NCBI RefSeq assembly: GCF_000959525.1
Contig: NZ_CP009830.1
Coordinates: forward strand, 372,001-436,000
From: Burkholderia multivorans ATCC BAA-247
GTDB taxonomy: Bacteria; Pseudomonadota; Gammaproteobacteria; Burkholderiales; Burkholderiaceae
DNA: 64,000 bases
Direction of reading: 5' to 3'
Shown here piece after piece: positions 24,285 through 32,923 of this stretch. Every line of letters starts with the position of its first letter. Position 1 is the stretch's first letter. The position numbers and the translations under genes are program-made. Under the pieces are notes generated by a model. The model made no database searches and was not told where the DNA came from. It saw nothing but the letters and a program-made list of their open reading frames with translations.

Positions 24285-26071
24285 GTGCGACGCCGATCGA
24301 GGACTACGCACCGATCGGCGACGGCCGAAGCGCGGCGCTCGTCGCGCGCGACGGCAGCATCGACTGGCTCTGCTGGCCGGACTTCGATTCGCCGCCGTGC
24401 TTCGCCGCGCTGATCGGCACGCCCGAGAACGGCCGGTTCCGGCTCGCGCCGCGCGAGCCCGACGCGCGCGCCACGCGTCGCTATCTGCCCGGCACCGCGA
24501 TTCTCGAAACGACGTTCGACACGTCGTCGGGCCGCATCGTCGTGATCGACTGGATGAGCTGGGCCGCGGACGATCCGTGCCTGATCCGCAGCGTGCGCGG
24601 CGAGCACGGGTGCGTCGCGCTCGACGTCGAGCTCGGCGTGCGCTTCGACTACGGCTATGCGCTGCCGTGGTGCCGGCGCTTCGGCCGCCGCTGGCGGATG
24701 ATGACGGGCGGCGACGCGATGTGGGTCGACACCGATGCCCGGCTCGACGTGCAGGACGACCGGCTGGTCGGCACGCCAACGATCGCGGCCGGCGAGCGCA
24801 TCGATATCTGCATCAGCTATGCGCGCTCGTACGACCGCGCGCCGGCGGTGCCCGATGCGTATGCGTCGCTGCGCGACACGCACGCGTTCTGGCGCGCGTG
24901 GTCGCGCAGCCACGCCGCGCAGGGGCCGTACGGCGACGCGATCGAACGCGCGCTGATCACGATCAAGCTGCTGACGAGCCGGCGCACCGGCGGCATCGTC
25001 GCCGCGCCGACCAGTTCGCTGCCCGAGCGCTTCGGCGGCGTGCGCAACTGGGACTACCGGTTCTGCTGGCTGCGCGACGCGAGCTTCACGCTGCGCGCGC
25101 TCGCGCGCTGCGGCTATCGCGACGAGGCGGCCGGCTGGCGCGACTGGCTCGTGCGCGCGATCGCCGATCATCCGTCGCAGCTGCAAGTGCTCTATGCGGC
25201 CGACGGCAGCCGCCGCGCGGACGAATGGCAGGCCGAGCACCTGGCCGGCTACGGCGGCGCGCGGCCGGTGCGCTTCGGCAACGCGGCCGCGCAGCAACAG
25301 CAGCTCGACGTCTACGGCGAAGTGCTCGGCGCGCTGTATCAGGCGCGCCGTCACGGGCTGCCGCCGGACGACGACGCGTGGCTGCTCGAGCGGCGGCTGA
25401 TCGACCATCTCGCGACGATCTGGCGCGAGCCCGACGAAGGGATCTGGGAAGTGCGCAGCGGCCGTCATCAGTTCACGTCGTCGAAGGCGATGGTGTGGGC
25501 CGCGGTCGAAAGCGCGTACCGTTCGGCGCGCGCGTTCGGACATCACGCGCCGCTCGACGACTGGCGGCGCTGGGCCGACACCGTGCGCGACGAGGTGCTC
25601 GCGCGCGGCTATCACGCGAAGCTCGGGCGCTTCGTCGATCGCTTCGACGGCGACGGCCTCGACGTGAGCCTGCTGCTGATTCCGCTGAGCGGGATGCTCG
25701 ATGCGAGCGACCCGCGCGTGGCGGCGACGGTCGCCGCGATCGAGCGCGAACTGCTCGAGGACGGGCTGCCGTTCCGCTATCGGCCCGAGCGTTTTGTCGA
25801 CGGTTGCGAAGGGGACGAGGGCGCGTTCGTCGCGGCCGGCTTCTGGCTCGCGCAGGTGTACCGCCTGCAGCGCCGCGACGACGATGCGCACGCGCTGTTC
25901 GAGCGGCTGCTCGCGCTGCGCAACGACGTCGGGCTGCTGTCCGAGGAGTACGACGTGCACACGCACCGGATGTGCGGCAATTTTCCGTTTACGCTCGCCC
26001 ACGTCGCGCTCGTCAACGCGGCACTCGCGCTGCAGTGCGACGCACAGCAGGACGACGTCGGCGTCGCGTAG
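24281..26071 (+). CDS. GH15 glucoamylase/trehalase-like hydrolase
   Basis: 596 residues, typical of bacterial GH15 proteins with an N-terminal beta domain (IEDYAPIGDGRSAALVARDG) and an (alpha/alpha)6 barrel. Catalytic-type segments are NWDYRFCWLRDAS (about residue 250) and CEGDEGAF near residue 500. Family members release glucose from alpha-glucan ends or hydrolyse trehalose; which applies here cannot be told from sequence. Given the trehalose-glucan operon nearby, a role in mobilising that store is reasonable (inference). No signal peptide, so cytoplasmic. Coupled to the SDR by ATGA. Confidence 0.88.
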   Translation: MSATPIEDYAPIGDGRSAALVARDGSIDWLCWPDFDSPPCFAALIGTPENGRFRLAPREPDARATRRYLPGTAILETTFDTSSGRIVVIDWMSWAADDPCLIRSVRGEHGCVALDVELGVRFDYGYALPWCRRFGRRWRMMTGGDAMWVDTDARLDVQDDRLVGTPTIAAGERIDICISYARSYDRAPAVPDAYASLRDTHAFWRAWSRSHAAQGPYGDAIERALITIKLLTSRRTGGIVAAPTSSLPERFGGVRNWDYRFCWLRDASFTLRALARCGYRDEAAGWRDWLVRAIADHPSQLQVLYAADGSRRADEWQAEHLAGYGGARPVRFGNAAAQQQQLDVYGEVLGALYQARRHGLPPDDDAWLLERRLIDHLATIWREPDEGIWEVRSGRHQFTSSKAMVWAAVESAYRSARAFGHHAPLDDWRRWADTVRDEVLARGYHAKLGRFVDRFDGDGLDVSLLLIPLSGMLDASDPRVAATVAAIERELLEDGLPFRYRPERFVDGCEGDEGAFVAAGFWLAQVYRLQRRDDDAHALFERLLALRNDVGLLSEEYDVHTHRMCGNFPFTLAHVALVNAALALQCDAQQDDVGVA

Positions 26072-26078
26072 GGCCGCC

Positions 26079-26107
26079 GGCGCCGCCGAACGCGGCACGC
26101 CGGCGCC
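26079..26107. terminator. Possible bidirectional hairpin between convergent genes
   Basis: GGCGCCG (26079-26085) pairs with CGGCGCC (26101-26107) around a 15-base loop, in the 44-bp gap between the GH15 and ThDP-enzyme stop codons. There is no clear T tract, so termination is only suggested. Confidence 0.3.
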
Positions 26108-26115
26108 ACGTGCGC

Positions 26116-27936
26116 TTACGATTCTTTCTTGCCGCCGCCGCGCTCGCCGTTGCCCGGCAATACGGCCGACAGCACCTGCCGCGCGGTTTCGACGATCACG
26201 TTATGCTCGCGCGAGTCGCCCTTGAGCAGCGTCTCCGCGAAATGCTTCGCCTGCTGCAGCGTGACGTGCGGCGGCAGCGGCGGCACCTCGGGGTCGCTCT
26301 TGACTTCGAGCACGACCGGCCGGTCCGACGCGAGCGCTTCGTCCCAGGCGGCGCCGAGCTGCGCCGGATCGTCGACGTAGATGCCCTTCAGCCCGAGCAG
26401 CGTCGCAAAGCGCGAGTAAGGCACGTTCGGAATCTGCTGCGACGCGTCGAACTTCGGATCGCCTTCCATCACGCGCTGCTCCCACGTGACCTGATTCAGA
26501 TCCTCGTTGTTGAGCACCATGCAGATCCAGCGCGGATCCGCCCATGTGCGCCAGTATTTGGACACCGTGATCAGCTCGGCCATGTTGTTCATCTGCATCG
26601 CGCCGTCGCCGACCAGCGCGATCACGGGCCGCAGCGGATACGCGAACTTCGCGGCGATCGCGTACGGGACGGCCGCGCCCATCGACGCGAGGCCGCCGGA
26701 CAGCGAACCCATCATCCCGCGGCGCATCGTCAGGTCGCGCGCGTACCAGTTCGCGCACGAGCCCGAATCGCTGGTCAGGATCACGTCGTCGGGCAGCCGC
26801 GGCGACAGTTCGGTGAACGCGCGCTGCGGGTTCACGCCGCGGCCGGGGCTCGCGCTCGCGGCGGCGCGCGCGGCGAGCGTGTCGCGCCATTCGTCGTTCC
26901 ACTGCGCGATGCGCTCGCGCCACGCGGTGTCGTGCCGCGCGTTCAGCAGCGGCAGCAGCGCGCGCAGCGTCTCGGCGCTGTCGCCGACCAGATTGACCTC
27001 CATCGGAAAGCGCAGGCTCAGCATGTCGGCCTTCAGATCGATCTGCACGCCGCGCGCCTGACCTTCCTTCGGCAGGAATTCCGAATAGGGGAAGCCGGAG
27101 CCGACCATCAGCAGCGTGTCGCATTCGGTCATCAGCGAATAGCTCGGCTTCGTGCCGAGCAGCCCGATCGAGCCCGTGACCCACGGCAGATCGTCGGGCA
27201 GCGCGGCCTTGCCGAGCAGCGCCTTCGCGGCGCCCGCACCGAGCCGGTCCGCGACCGCGATCACCTCGTCGGTCGCGTGCAGCGCGCCCGCGCCGACCAG
27301 CATCGCGACCTTCGAACCGGCGTTCAGCACGTCGGCCGCGCGCTGCAGATCGTCCGCATAGGGCACGACCTTCGGCCGCGTATAGCCGACGCCCGAATGC
27401 ACGGTGCCGTGCGCGCGCTTCGGCGCCGCATAGTCGAGCTCCTGCAGATCGTTCGGCAGCACGAGCGCGGTGACCGCGCGCGCGCCGAGTGCGGTGCGCA
27501 CCGCGCGATCGACGAGGTGGCGCACCTGGCCCGGCACCGTCGCGAGTTGCACGAACGCGCCCGCGACGTCCTTGAACAGCGCCGGGAGATCGACCTCCTG
27601 CTGATAATGGCCGCCGAGCGCCGCGCGCGCCTGCTGGCCGACGATCGCGAGCACCGGCATATGATCGAGCCGCGCGTCGTACAGGCCCGTCACGAGGTGG
27701 GCGGCGCCCGGCCCCGACGTCGCGACGCAGACGCCGAGTTCGCCTGTAAATTTTGCATGCGCGGACGCCATGAAGGCCGCCATCTCCTCGTGTCGCGCCT
27801 GCACGAATTCGATCTTGCCCTCTGCGCGGTTCAGCGCACCGAAGAACCCGTTGATGCCGTCGCCCGGGTAGCCGTACACGCGGCGCACGCCCCAGTCGTA
27901 CAGCCGTTCGACGATGAAATCCGCCACTGTCGCCAT
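26116..27936 (-). CDS. Thiamine-diphosphate-dependent oxidase/decarboxylase (pyruvate oxidase-like)
   Basis: 606 residues of the POX/acetolactate synthase fold: N-terminal PYR domain (YGYPGDGINGF, catalytic Glu in ARHEEMAAF), central FAD/nucleotide-type domain, and PP domain with the ThDP motif GDGAMQM...NNEDLN (about residues 430-470). The overall pattern is close to PoxB-like proteins that convert pyruvate to acetate and CO2 and pass electrons to quinone, but a membrane-binding C-terminal helix is not obvious. AAGGAG precedes the ATG at 27936. Monocistronic from an exact sigma-54 element. Confidence 0.88.
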   Translation of the reverse strand: MATVADFIVERLYDWGVRRVYGYPGDGINGFFGALNRAEGKIEFVQARHEEMAAFMASAHAKFTGELGVCVATSGPGAAHLVTGLYDARLDHMPVLAIVGQQARAALGGHYQQEVDLPALFKDVAGAFVQLATVPGQVRHLVDRAVRTALGARAVTALVLPNDLQELDYAAPKRAHGTVHSGVGYTRPKVVPYADDLQRAADVLNAGSKVAMLVGAGALHATDEVIAVADRLGAGAAKALLGKAALPDDLPWVTGSIGLLGTKPSYSLMTECDTLLMVGSGFPYSEFLPKEGQARGVQIDLKADMLSLRFPMEVNLVGDSAETLRALLPLLNARHDTAWRERIAQWNDEWRDTLAARAAASASPGRGVNPQRAFTELSPRLPDDVILTSDSGSCANWYARDLTMRRGMMGSLSGGLASMGAAVPYAIAAKFAYPLRPVIALVGDGAMQMNNMAELITVSKYWRTWADPRWICMVLNNEDLNQVTWEQRVMEGDPKFDASQQIPNVPYSRFATLLGLKGIYVDDPAQLGAAWDEALASDRPVVLEVKSDPEVPPLPPHVTLQQAKHFAETLLKGDSREHNVIVETARQVLSAVLPGNGERGGGKKES

Positions 27937-28007
27937 GCCGTTTCTCCTTGGTTCGCGGTGACCCGCACGCAACCTGCCGGTGCGCGCGGCGATGAACGTG
28001 CCGCGGC

Positions 28008-28021
28008 GCAAGCGGCGTGCC
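28008..28021 (-). promoter_or_regulatory. Sigma-54 promoter of the ThDP-enzyme gene (exact)
   Basis: Minus-strand GGCACGCCGCTTGC, all ten fixed bases, identical to the elements at 11646 and 15780; 72 bp above the ATG at 27936. Confidence 0.8.
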
Positions 28022-28035
28022 GCCCGAAGCTGACA

Positions 28036-28049
28036 GGTATGCAGGTTGC
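28036..28049 (+). promoter_or_regulatory. Possible sigma-54 promoter of the enolase-superfamily operon (8/10)
   Basis: GGTATGCAGGTTGC: good -12 and correct GG-N10-GC spacing, but the -24 differs at two bases. 34 bp before the ATG at 28083, divergent from the strong element at 28008. Confidence 0.3.
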
Positions 28050-28082
28050 ATGCGCGACGGCACGCAGCCACGGAGCGCGACG

Positions 28083-29183
28083 ATGAGTCTTTCCGATGCG
28101 CCGACCCTCGGCGACGTGCGGGCGCGCGCGTATCGCGTGCCGACCGACCGGCCGGAGGCCGACGGCACCTATGCGTGGACCGCCACGACGATCGTGGTCG
28201 TCGAGATCGATGCGGGGCCCGTGACGGGGCTCGGCTACACGTACACCGATGCGAGTGCCGCGTCGCTCGCGACCTCGCTGCTCGCCGACGCGCTGCGCGG
28301 CCGTCCGCTCGCCGATGTGCCGGCTGCCGTCGACGCGCTGTGGCGCGCGGTGCGCAACATCGGCCGCGCAGGCGTGGCGGCGACCGCGATCTCGGCGCTC
28401 GACGTCGCGCTGTGGGACGCAAAGGCGAAGCTCGCCGGCGTGCCGCTCGCGACGCTGCTCGGCCGGCGCCGCGAACGCGTGCCGGTCTACGGCAGCGGCG
28501 GCTTTACCACGTACGACGCGGCGACGCTCGCCGCGCAGCTCCGCGGCTGGCGCGACGAAGGCATTCGCGCGTGCAAGATCAAGATCGGCGTGCAGGACGC
28601 GTGCGACGCCGCGCGGCTGCAGACCGCACGCGACGCGCTCGGCGCGGACGTCGAGTTGTTCGTCGATGCGAACGGCGCGTACTCGGCGCGCACCGCGCTC
28701 GCGTTCGCGGAGCGCGCCGCGCGCTACGACGTCCGCTGGTTCGAGGAGCCGGTCAGCAGCGACGATATCGCGGGGCTGCGGTTCGTGCGCGAGCATGTCG
28801 GCGCGCGCGTCGACGTCGCGGCCGGCGAATACGCGTATACGCCCGACGACTTCCGGCGCCTGCTCGAAGCCGGCGCGGTCGACGTGCTGCAGGCCGACGC
28901 GACGCGCTGCGGCGGCGTCAGCGGGTTTCTCGCGGCGGGCGCGCTCGCCGACGCGTATCACGTCGACCTGTCCGCGCATTGCGCACCCGCATTGCATCGG
29001 CACGTCGGCTGCGTCGCGCCGCGCATGCGGCACGTCGAATGGTTTCACGATCACGTGCGCATCGAACGCATGCTGTTCGACGGCGCGCCGCCGCTGATCG
29101 ACGGTGCGCTCGAGATCGACGCGGGACGGCCGGGCGTCGGTCTCGAACTGAGGACGGCCGATGCGCAACGTTATGCGATCTGA
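28083..29183 (+). CDS. Mandelate racemase/muconate-lactonising-type enolase-superfamily enzyme
   Basis: 366 residues. N-terminal capping domain, then a TIM barrel with KxK base CKIKIG (about residue 163), metal ligands in DANGAY, EEPV and AGEY, and His in SAHCAPALH. These enzymes abstract a proton next to a carboxylate, usually in sugar-acid dehydration or racemisation. The exact substrate is unknown. The gene leads a cluster with a gluconate-dehydrogenase-like pair, which fits sugar-acid metabolism. The ATG at 28083 is preferred to an upstream in-frame start at 28017, which would put the promoter inside the gene. Confidence 0.87.
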   Translation: MSLSDAPTLGDVRARAYRVPTDRPEADGTYAWTATTIVVVEIDAGPVTGLGYTYTDASAASLATSLLADALRGRPLADVPAAVDALWRAVRNIGRAGVAATAISALDVALWDAKAKLAGVPLATLLGRRRERVPVYGSGGFTTYDAATLAAQLRGWRDEGIRACKIKIGVQDACDAARLQTARDALGADVELFVDANGAYSARTALAFAERAARYDVRWFEEPVSSDDIAGLRFVREHVGARVDVAAGEYAYTPDDFRRLLEAGAVDVLQADATRCGGVSGFLAAGALADAYHVDLSAHCAPALHRHVGCVAPRMRHVEWFHDHVRIERMLFDGAPPLIDGALEIDAGRPGVGLELRTADAQRYAI

Positions 29184-29217
29184 ACGACCTGAACGACCGG
29201 AAGGACCAGGAGGCACG

Positions 29218-30072
29218 ATGCGCGTTTTCCGCCCGCCCGCGACCGCGCGCGACGAGCAGCTGCTGCGCGATGCCGCGCGGCTGCTGAACCGCAGCGCGCT
29301 GCTGCTGGCCGGCTCGGTATTGGCCGACAGCGGCGTCGAGCACTATCGCGGCACGTTTCACAACCGCGCGATGGTCGCGCCGCTCGTGATGTCGACGCTG
29401 TCGGTGATCGCGAGCGTGCACGGTCACGCGGACGACACACCCGCGCGACACCGGCTGCGCGATGCCGTGCATGTCGCGTCCGCGGCGACCGGCCTCGCCG
29501 GTTCCGCATTCCATCTGTACAACGTGACGAAGCGCGTGGGCCGCTTCAGCTGGCACAACCTGTTCTACGGCGCGCCGCTCGGCGCACCGGTCGCGCTGCT
29601 GCTGTCCGGCGCGCTCGGCGCGGCCGGCGAACGGATGCGCGACTCGCCGGCCGCCGCGCCGTGCATCGGCGGCCGCCCTGCGGGCCGTGTGCTCGCAGGG
29701 CTCGTCGCCGCGGGGCTCGTCGGCACGCTCGGCGAGGTCGGCCTGCTGCATTTTCGCGGCGCGTTCCAGCATCGCGCGATGTTCGCGCCGCTGATCGCGC
29801 CGCCGGTCGCCGCGCTCGCGGCCGCGCACGTCGCGCTGTCGCGCCCGCGCGCCGCTCGACCGTTCTGCCGGTTCTGGATGCGCGCGACCGCGCTGCTCGG
29901 GCTCGTCGGCGTCGCGTTCCATACGCGCGGCGTCGCGCGGCAAATGGGCGGCTGGCGCAACTGGTCGCAGAACGTGCTGTCGGGTCCGCCGCTGCCTGCG
30001 CCGCCGGCGTTTACGGCACTCGCGATCGCGGGCCTGGCGGCGACGGCGCTGGCCGAACGGGAGGGACGATGA
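29218..30072 (+). CDS. Hydrophobic membrane protein with duplicated halves
   Basis: 284 residues, family not recognised. The two halves look like an internal duplication: GVEHYRGTFHNRAMVAPL in the first half corresponds to EVGLLHFRGAFQHRAMFAPL in the second. About six hydrophobic segments. The repeated HxRGxFxxRAM with His residues could bind haem or metal (speculation). CAGGAGG precedes the ATG at 29218. ATGA overlap with the gluconate dehydrogenase subunit 3-like gene suggests it is the membrane anchor or electron-transfer partner of that enzyme. Confidence 0.7.
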   Translation: MRVFRPPATARDEQLLRDAARLLNRSALLLAGSVLADSGVEHYRGTFHNRAMVAPLVMSTLSVIASVHGHADDTPARHRLRDAVHVASAATGLAGSAFHLYNVTKRVGRFSWHNLFYGAPLGAPVALLLSGALGAAGERMRDSPAAAPCIGGRPAGRVLAGLVAAGLVGTLGEVGLLHFRGAFQHRAMFAPLIAPPVAALAAAHVALSRPRAARPFCRFWMRATALLGLVGVAFHTRGVARQMGGWRNWSQNVLSGPPLPAPPAFTALAIAGLAATALAEREGR

Positions 30073-30719
30073 AGCGCGAGAACGAGCGCGCGGCCGTGCT
30101 GCCGCGCTATCCCGATTACGACGTGCTCGCGAAACGCGACACGCCGTCGTGGAACGACGCGACGCGTCGCGCGATCGACGCGCGGCTCAAAGTCGCGGCC
30201 ACCGCGCCGCGCGCGCTCGACGCCGAGCGGTTTGCGACGCTGCGCGCACTCTGCGCGCGGATTGTGCCGCAGCCGGCCGGCAGCGATGCGATACCGACCG
30301 CCGCGCTCGTCCATGCGCGGCTCGCGAACGACGAAGGCGACGGCTTTCGCGACGCGCGGCTGCCGCCGCTGCGCGACGCGTGGCAGATCGGCCTCGCGGC
30401 GCTCGACGCGATGGCACATCGCGCGCATCGCGCGTCGTTCGCATCGCTCGACGGCGACACGGCCGACGCGCTGTTGCGCGCGGTGCAGCGCGGCGAGATC
30501 GATGCCGCGGATCGCGGCGCCTGGGCCGGCATGGACGCGCGCACGTTCTTCACGAAACGCGTGCTGATGGACGTCTGCGGTGCGTACTACAGCCATCCGT
30601 ACGCATGGAACGAGATCGGCTTCGGCGGCCCCGCGAGCCCGCGCGGCTACGTGCGGATGGACTTCAATCGGCGCGACCCGTGGGAAGCGCGCGTCGGAGG
30701 CGACGACGATGGCCGCTGA
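30069..30719 (+). CDS. Gluconate 2-dehydrogenase subunit 3-like protein
   Basis: 216 residues matching the small-subunit family of membrane gluconate/sugar dehydrogenases (ERFATLRALCARIVPQP, TFFTKRVLMDVCGAYYSHP, WNEIGFGGPASPRGY). These subunits usually carry a Tat signal or accompany the large subunit through export; here no clear twin-arginine signal is present at the N-terminus. It overlaps the GMC large subunit by 11 bp, so the two are made together. No third cytochrome subunit follows. Confidence 0.82.
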   Translation: MKRENERAAVLPRYPDYDVLAKRDTPSWNDATRRAIDARLKVAATAPRALDAERFATLRALCARIVPQPAGSDAIPTAALVHARLANDEGDGFRDARLPPLRDAWQIGLAALDAMAHRAHRASFASLDGDTADALLRAVQRGEIDAADRGAWAGMDARTFFTKRVLMDVCGAYYSHPYAWNEIGFGGPASPRGYVRMDFNRRDPWEARVGGDDDGR

Positions 30720-32379
30720 CGCGCCGCTGTCCGCGACGACGCCGCGCGGCTGCGACGGCCGTGCACCGGACCCGCTGCGCATTGGCGGCTGGATGCCGAT
30801 GCGCATGTTTCGCGACGACGATCCGGTCGACTTCGTGATCGTCGGCACCGGCGCCGGCGGCGGCACGCTCGCGTGCAAGCTCGCCGAATACGGCTATTCG
30901 GTCGTCGCACTCGACGCGGGCGCGTGGTGGCGGCCGCTCGAGGAGTTCGCATCGGACGAGTCGCATCAGCGCAAGCTGTTCTGGACCGACGAACGCATCT
31001 GCGACGGCGCCGATCCGCTGACGCTCGGCACCAACAACAGCGGCCGCGCGATCGGCGGCAGCACCGTGCACTTCGCGATGGTGTCGCTGCGGTTTCGTCC
31101 CGAATGGTTCCGCTCGCGTAGCGCACTCGGCTACGGCGTCGACTGGCCGCTCGACTGGCGCGAGATGTGGCATTACTACCGCGAGGTCGAGCAGGCGCTG
31201 AAGATCAGCGGCCCGGTCCGCTATCCGTGGGGGCCGCCGCGCCCGCGCTATCCGTATCGCGCGCACGAACTGAACGCCGCCGCGCTGGTGCTCGCGCGCG
31301 GCGCCGAGGCGCTCGGCATGGACTGGGCGCCGACGCCGCTCGCCACGCTGTCCGCGCCGCGCGGCCGCGCGCATCCGTGCGTGTATCGCGGCTTCTGCAT
31401 CGCCGGCTGCGCGACGAACGCGAAGCAGAGCGCGCTCGTCACGTGGATTCCGCGTGCGGTGTCCGCGGGCGCCGAAGTGCGCGACCTCGCGATGGCGTTG
31501 CGCATCGAGGCCGAAGGCGATCGCGTGACGGGCGTGCACTATCGCCGCGACGGCCGCACGCGATTTCAGCGCGCGCGCAACGTCGTGGTGGCGGGCTATG
31601 CGATCGAGAGCCCGCGGCTGCTGCTGCTGTCCGCGAACGGCCGCCATCCGCAAGGGCTCGCGAACAGCTCGGGCCTCGTCGGCCGCTATCTGATGGCGCA
31701 GCTGAACCAGGCGTCGTGGGGGACGATGGACGACGAGGTGCGCTGGTACAAGGGGCCGCCGTCGTTGTCGCTGACCGAGCACTGGAACTACGTCGACGAA
31801 GGCAAGGACTTCTTCGGCGGCTACTGCTGGATGAGCCAGGGGCCGCTGCCGATCGAATGGGCGCGCAAGCTCGCGTCGCGCGGGCTGTGGGGCGATGCGC
31901 TCAAGCGCGAGATGGCGCGCTACAACTTCCAGGCGGGGCTGAAGATCGTCGGCGAGACGCTGCCGCGCGCGGACAACCGCGTGACGCTCGCCGACGAGCG
32001 CGACGCGTACGGGCTGCCGGTCGCACGCGTGACCTACGCGTACGACCACAACGACCGGCGCATGATCCGCCACGCGCTCGCGCAGATGTCGCGCGCGCTC
32101 GAGGCGGCCGGCGCGCGCGACATCTGGCACGAAGAGGACGACACCTGCCATCTCGCCGGTACCGTGCGCATGGGCGACGATCCGGCGACGAGCGTCGTCG
32201 ATGCCGATTGCCGGAGCTGGGACATCCCGAACCTGTGGGTCTGCGACGGCTCCGTGTTTCCGACCGTCGGCGGCGTGAATCCGTCGCTGACGATTCAGGC
32301 GATCGCGTGCCGTACCGCCGATCGCATCCGCACGCTCGTCGCGCGCGGCGAAGGACACGCGCGTGCGCGGCGTCGCTGA
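30709..32379 (+). CDS. GMC-family oxidoreductase (membrane sugar/gluconate dehydrogenase large subunit type)
   Basis: 556 residues. FAD-binding VGTGAGGGTLACKLAEYG (about residue 45), a GMC-type NNSGRAIGGSTVHF, and C-terminal HLAGTVRMGDDP and WVCDGSVFPTVGGVNPS with the catalytic His/Asn region. CVYRGFCIAGCATNAK has the Cys-rich insertion seen in gluconate/sorbitol dehydrogenase flavoproteins. It would oxidise a sugar or sugar acid and pass electrons to a cytochrome c or quinone. GGAGG precedes the ATG at 30709. The expected cytochrome partner is absent here; the trihaem cytochrome at 17341 is a candidate. Confidence 0.88.
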   Translation: MAADAPLSATTPRGCDGRAPDPLRIGGWMPMRMFRDDDPVDFVIVGTGAGGGTLACKLAEYGYSVVALDAGAWWRPLEEFASDESHQRKLFWTDERICDGADPLTLGTNNSGRAIGGSTVHFAMVSLRFRPEWFRSRSALGYGVDWPLDWREMWHYYREVEQALKISGPVRYPWGPPRPRYPYRAHELNAAALVLARGAEALGMDWAPTPLATLSAPRGRAHPCVYRGFCIAGCATNAKQSALVTWIPRAVSAGAEVRDLAMALRIEAEGDRVTGVHYRRDGRTRFQRARNVVVAGYAIESPRLLLLSANGRHPQGLANSSGLVGRYLMAQLNQASWGTMDDEVRWYKGPPSLSLTEHWNYVDEGKDFFGGYCWMSQGPLPIEWARKLASRGLWGDALKREMARYNFQAGLKIVGETLPRADNRVTLADERDAYGLPVARVTYAYDHNDRRMIRHALAQMSRALEAAGARDIWHEEDDTCHLAGTVRMGDDPATSVVDADCRSWDIPNLWVCDGSVFPTVGGVNPSLTIQAIACRTADRIRTLVARGEGHARARRR

Positions 32380-32418
32380 ACGGCCGCGCGATCGCGATCG
32401 GCGTGCCGCCAGCACGCG

Positions 32419-32432
32419 GGCACGGTGCCTGC
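32419..32432 (+). promoter_or_regulatory. Sigma-54-like promoter before DUF305-cydAB (9/10)
   Basis: GGCACGGTGCCTGC; only the first T of the -12 differs. 57 bp before the DUF305 ATG. Confidence 0.5.
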
Positions 32433-32488
32433 GCGCCTCGCGCCGGGCCGCGCACCGCGCCGCCTTTCATTCGACAAGGAGGTTGGTC

Positions 32489-32881
32489 ATGCCGATTCAT
32501 TCCCACCGATTCGTCCGCCCGCTGCGCTGTGCGGCCGCCTGCGCGGCGCTCGCGGCGCTCGCGGCCGCGATGCCGGCCGCCGCGCAGCTGCGGCCGACCG
32601 ACCCGACCGTCGTGCCCGACTCGTCGACGCAGGCCTTCCAGCGCGCGGACCACCGGATGATGGAAGCGATGGACGCCGCGCGCTATACGGGCGACGCCGA
32701 TCGCGATTTCGTCTCGCATATGGCGCCGCATCACCAGGGTGCGATCGACATGGCGCAGGTCGAGCTGAAATACGGCAAGGATCCGACGCTGCGGCAGCTC
32801 GCGAGCCGCATCGTCGCCGCGCAGCGCGACGAGATCGCGCTGATGGAGCGCTGGCAGAAGGCGCACGGCGCGACGCCGTGA
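32489..32881 (+). CDS. DUF305 secreted metal-binding-type protein
   Basis: 130 residues with a signal peptide (cleavage after AAMPAAAQ) and a DUF305 helical domain: HRMMEAMDAARYTGDADRDF, MAPHHQGAIDMAQ, and further His/Met. Family members such as CopM bind copper in the periplasm. Upstream of a copper-free quinol oxidase and in a region with haem-copper oxidase genes, a copper-buffering role is plausible (inference). AAGGAGG stands six bases before the ATG at 32489. Likely cotranscribed with cydAB, 42 bp downstream. Confidence 0.85.
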   Translation: MPIHSHRFVRPLRCAAACAALAALAAAMPAAAQLRPTDPTVVPDSSTQAFQRADHRMMEAMDAARYTGDADRDFVSHMAPHHQGAIDMAQVELKYGKDPTLRQLASRIVAAQRDEIALMERWQKAHGATP

Positions 32882-32923
32882 GCGCGCATGGCGACCGCGC
32901 CGTCGCGCCTGACCGGAGGTCCC

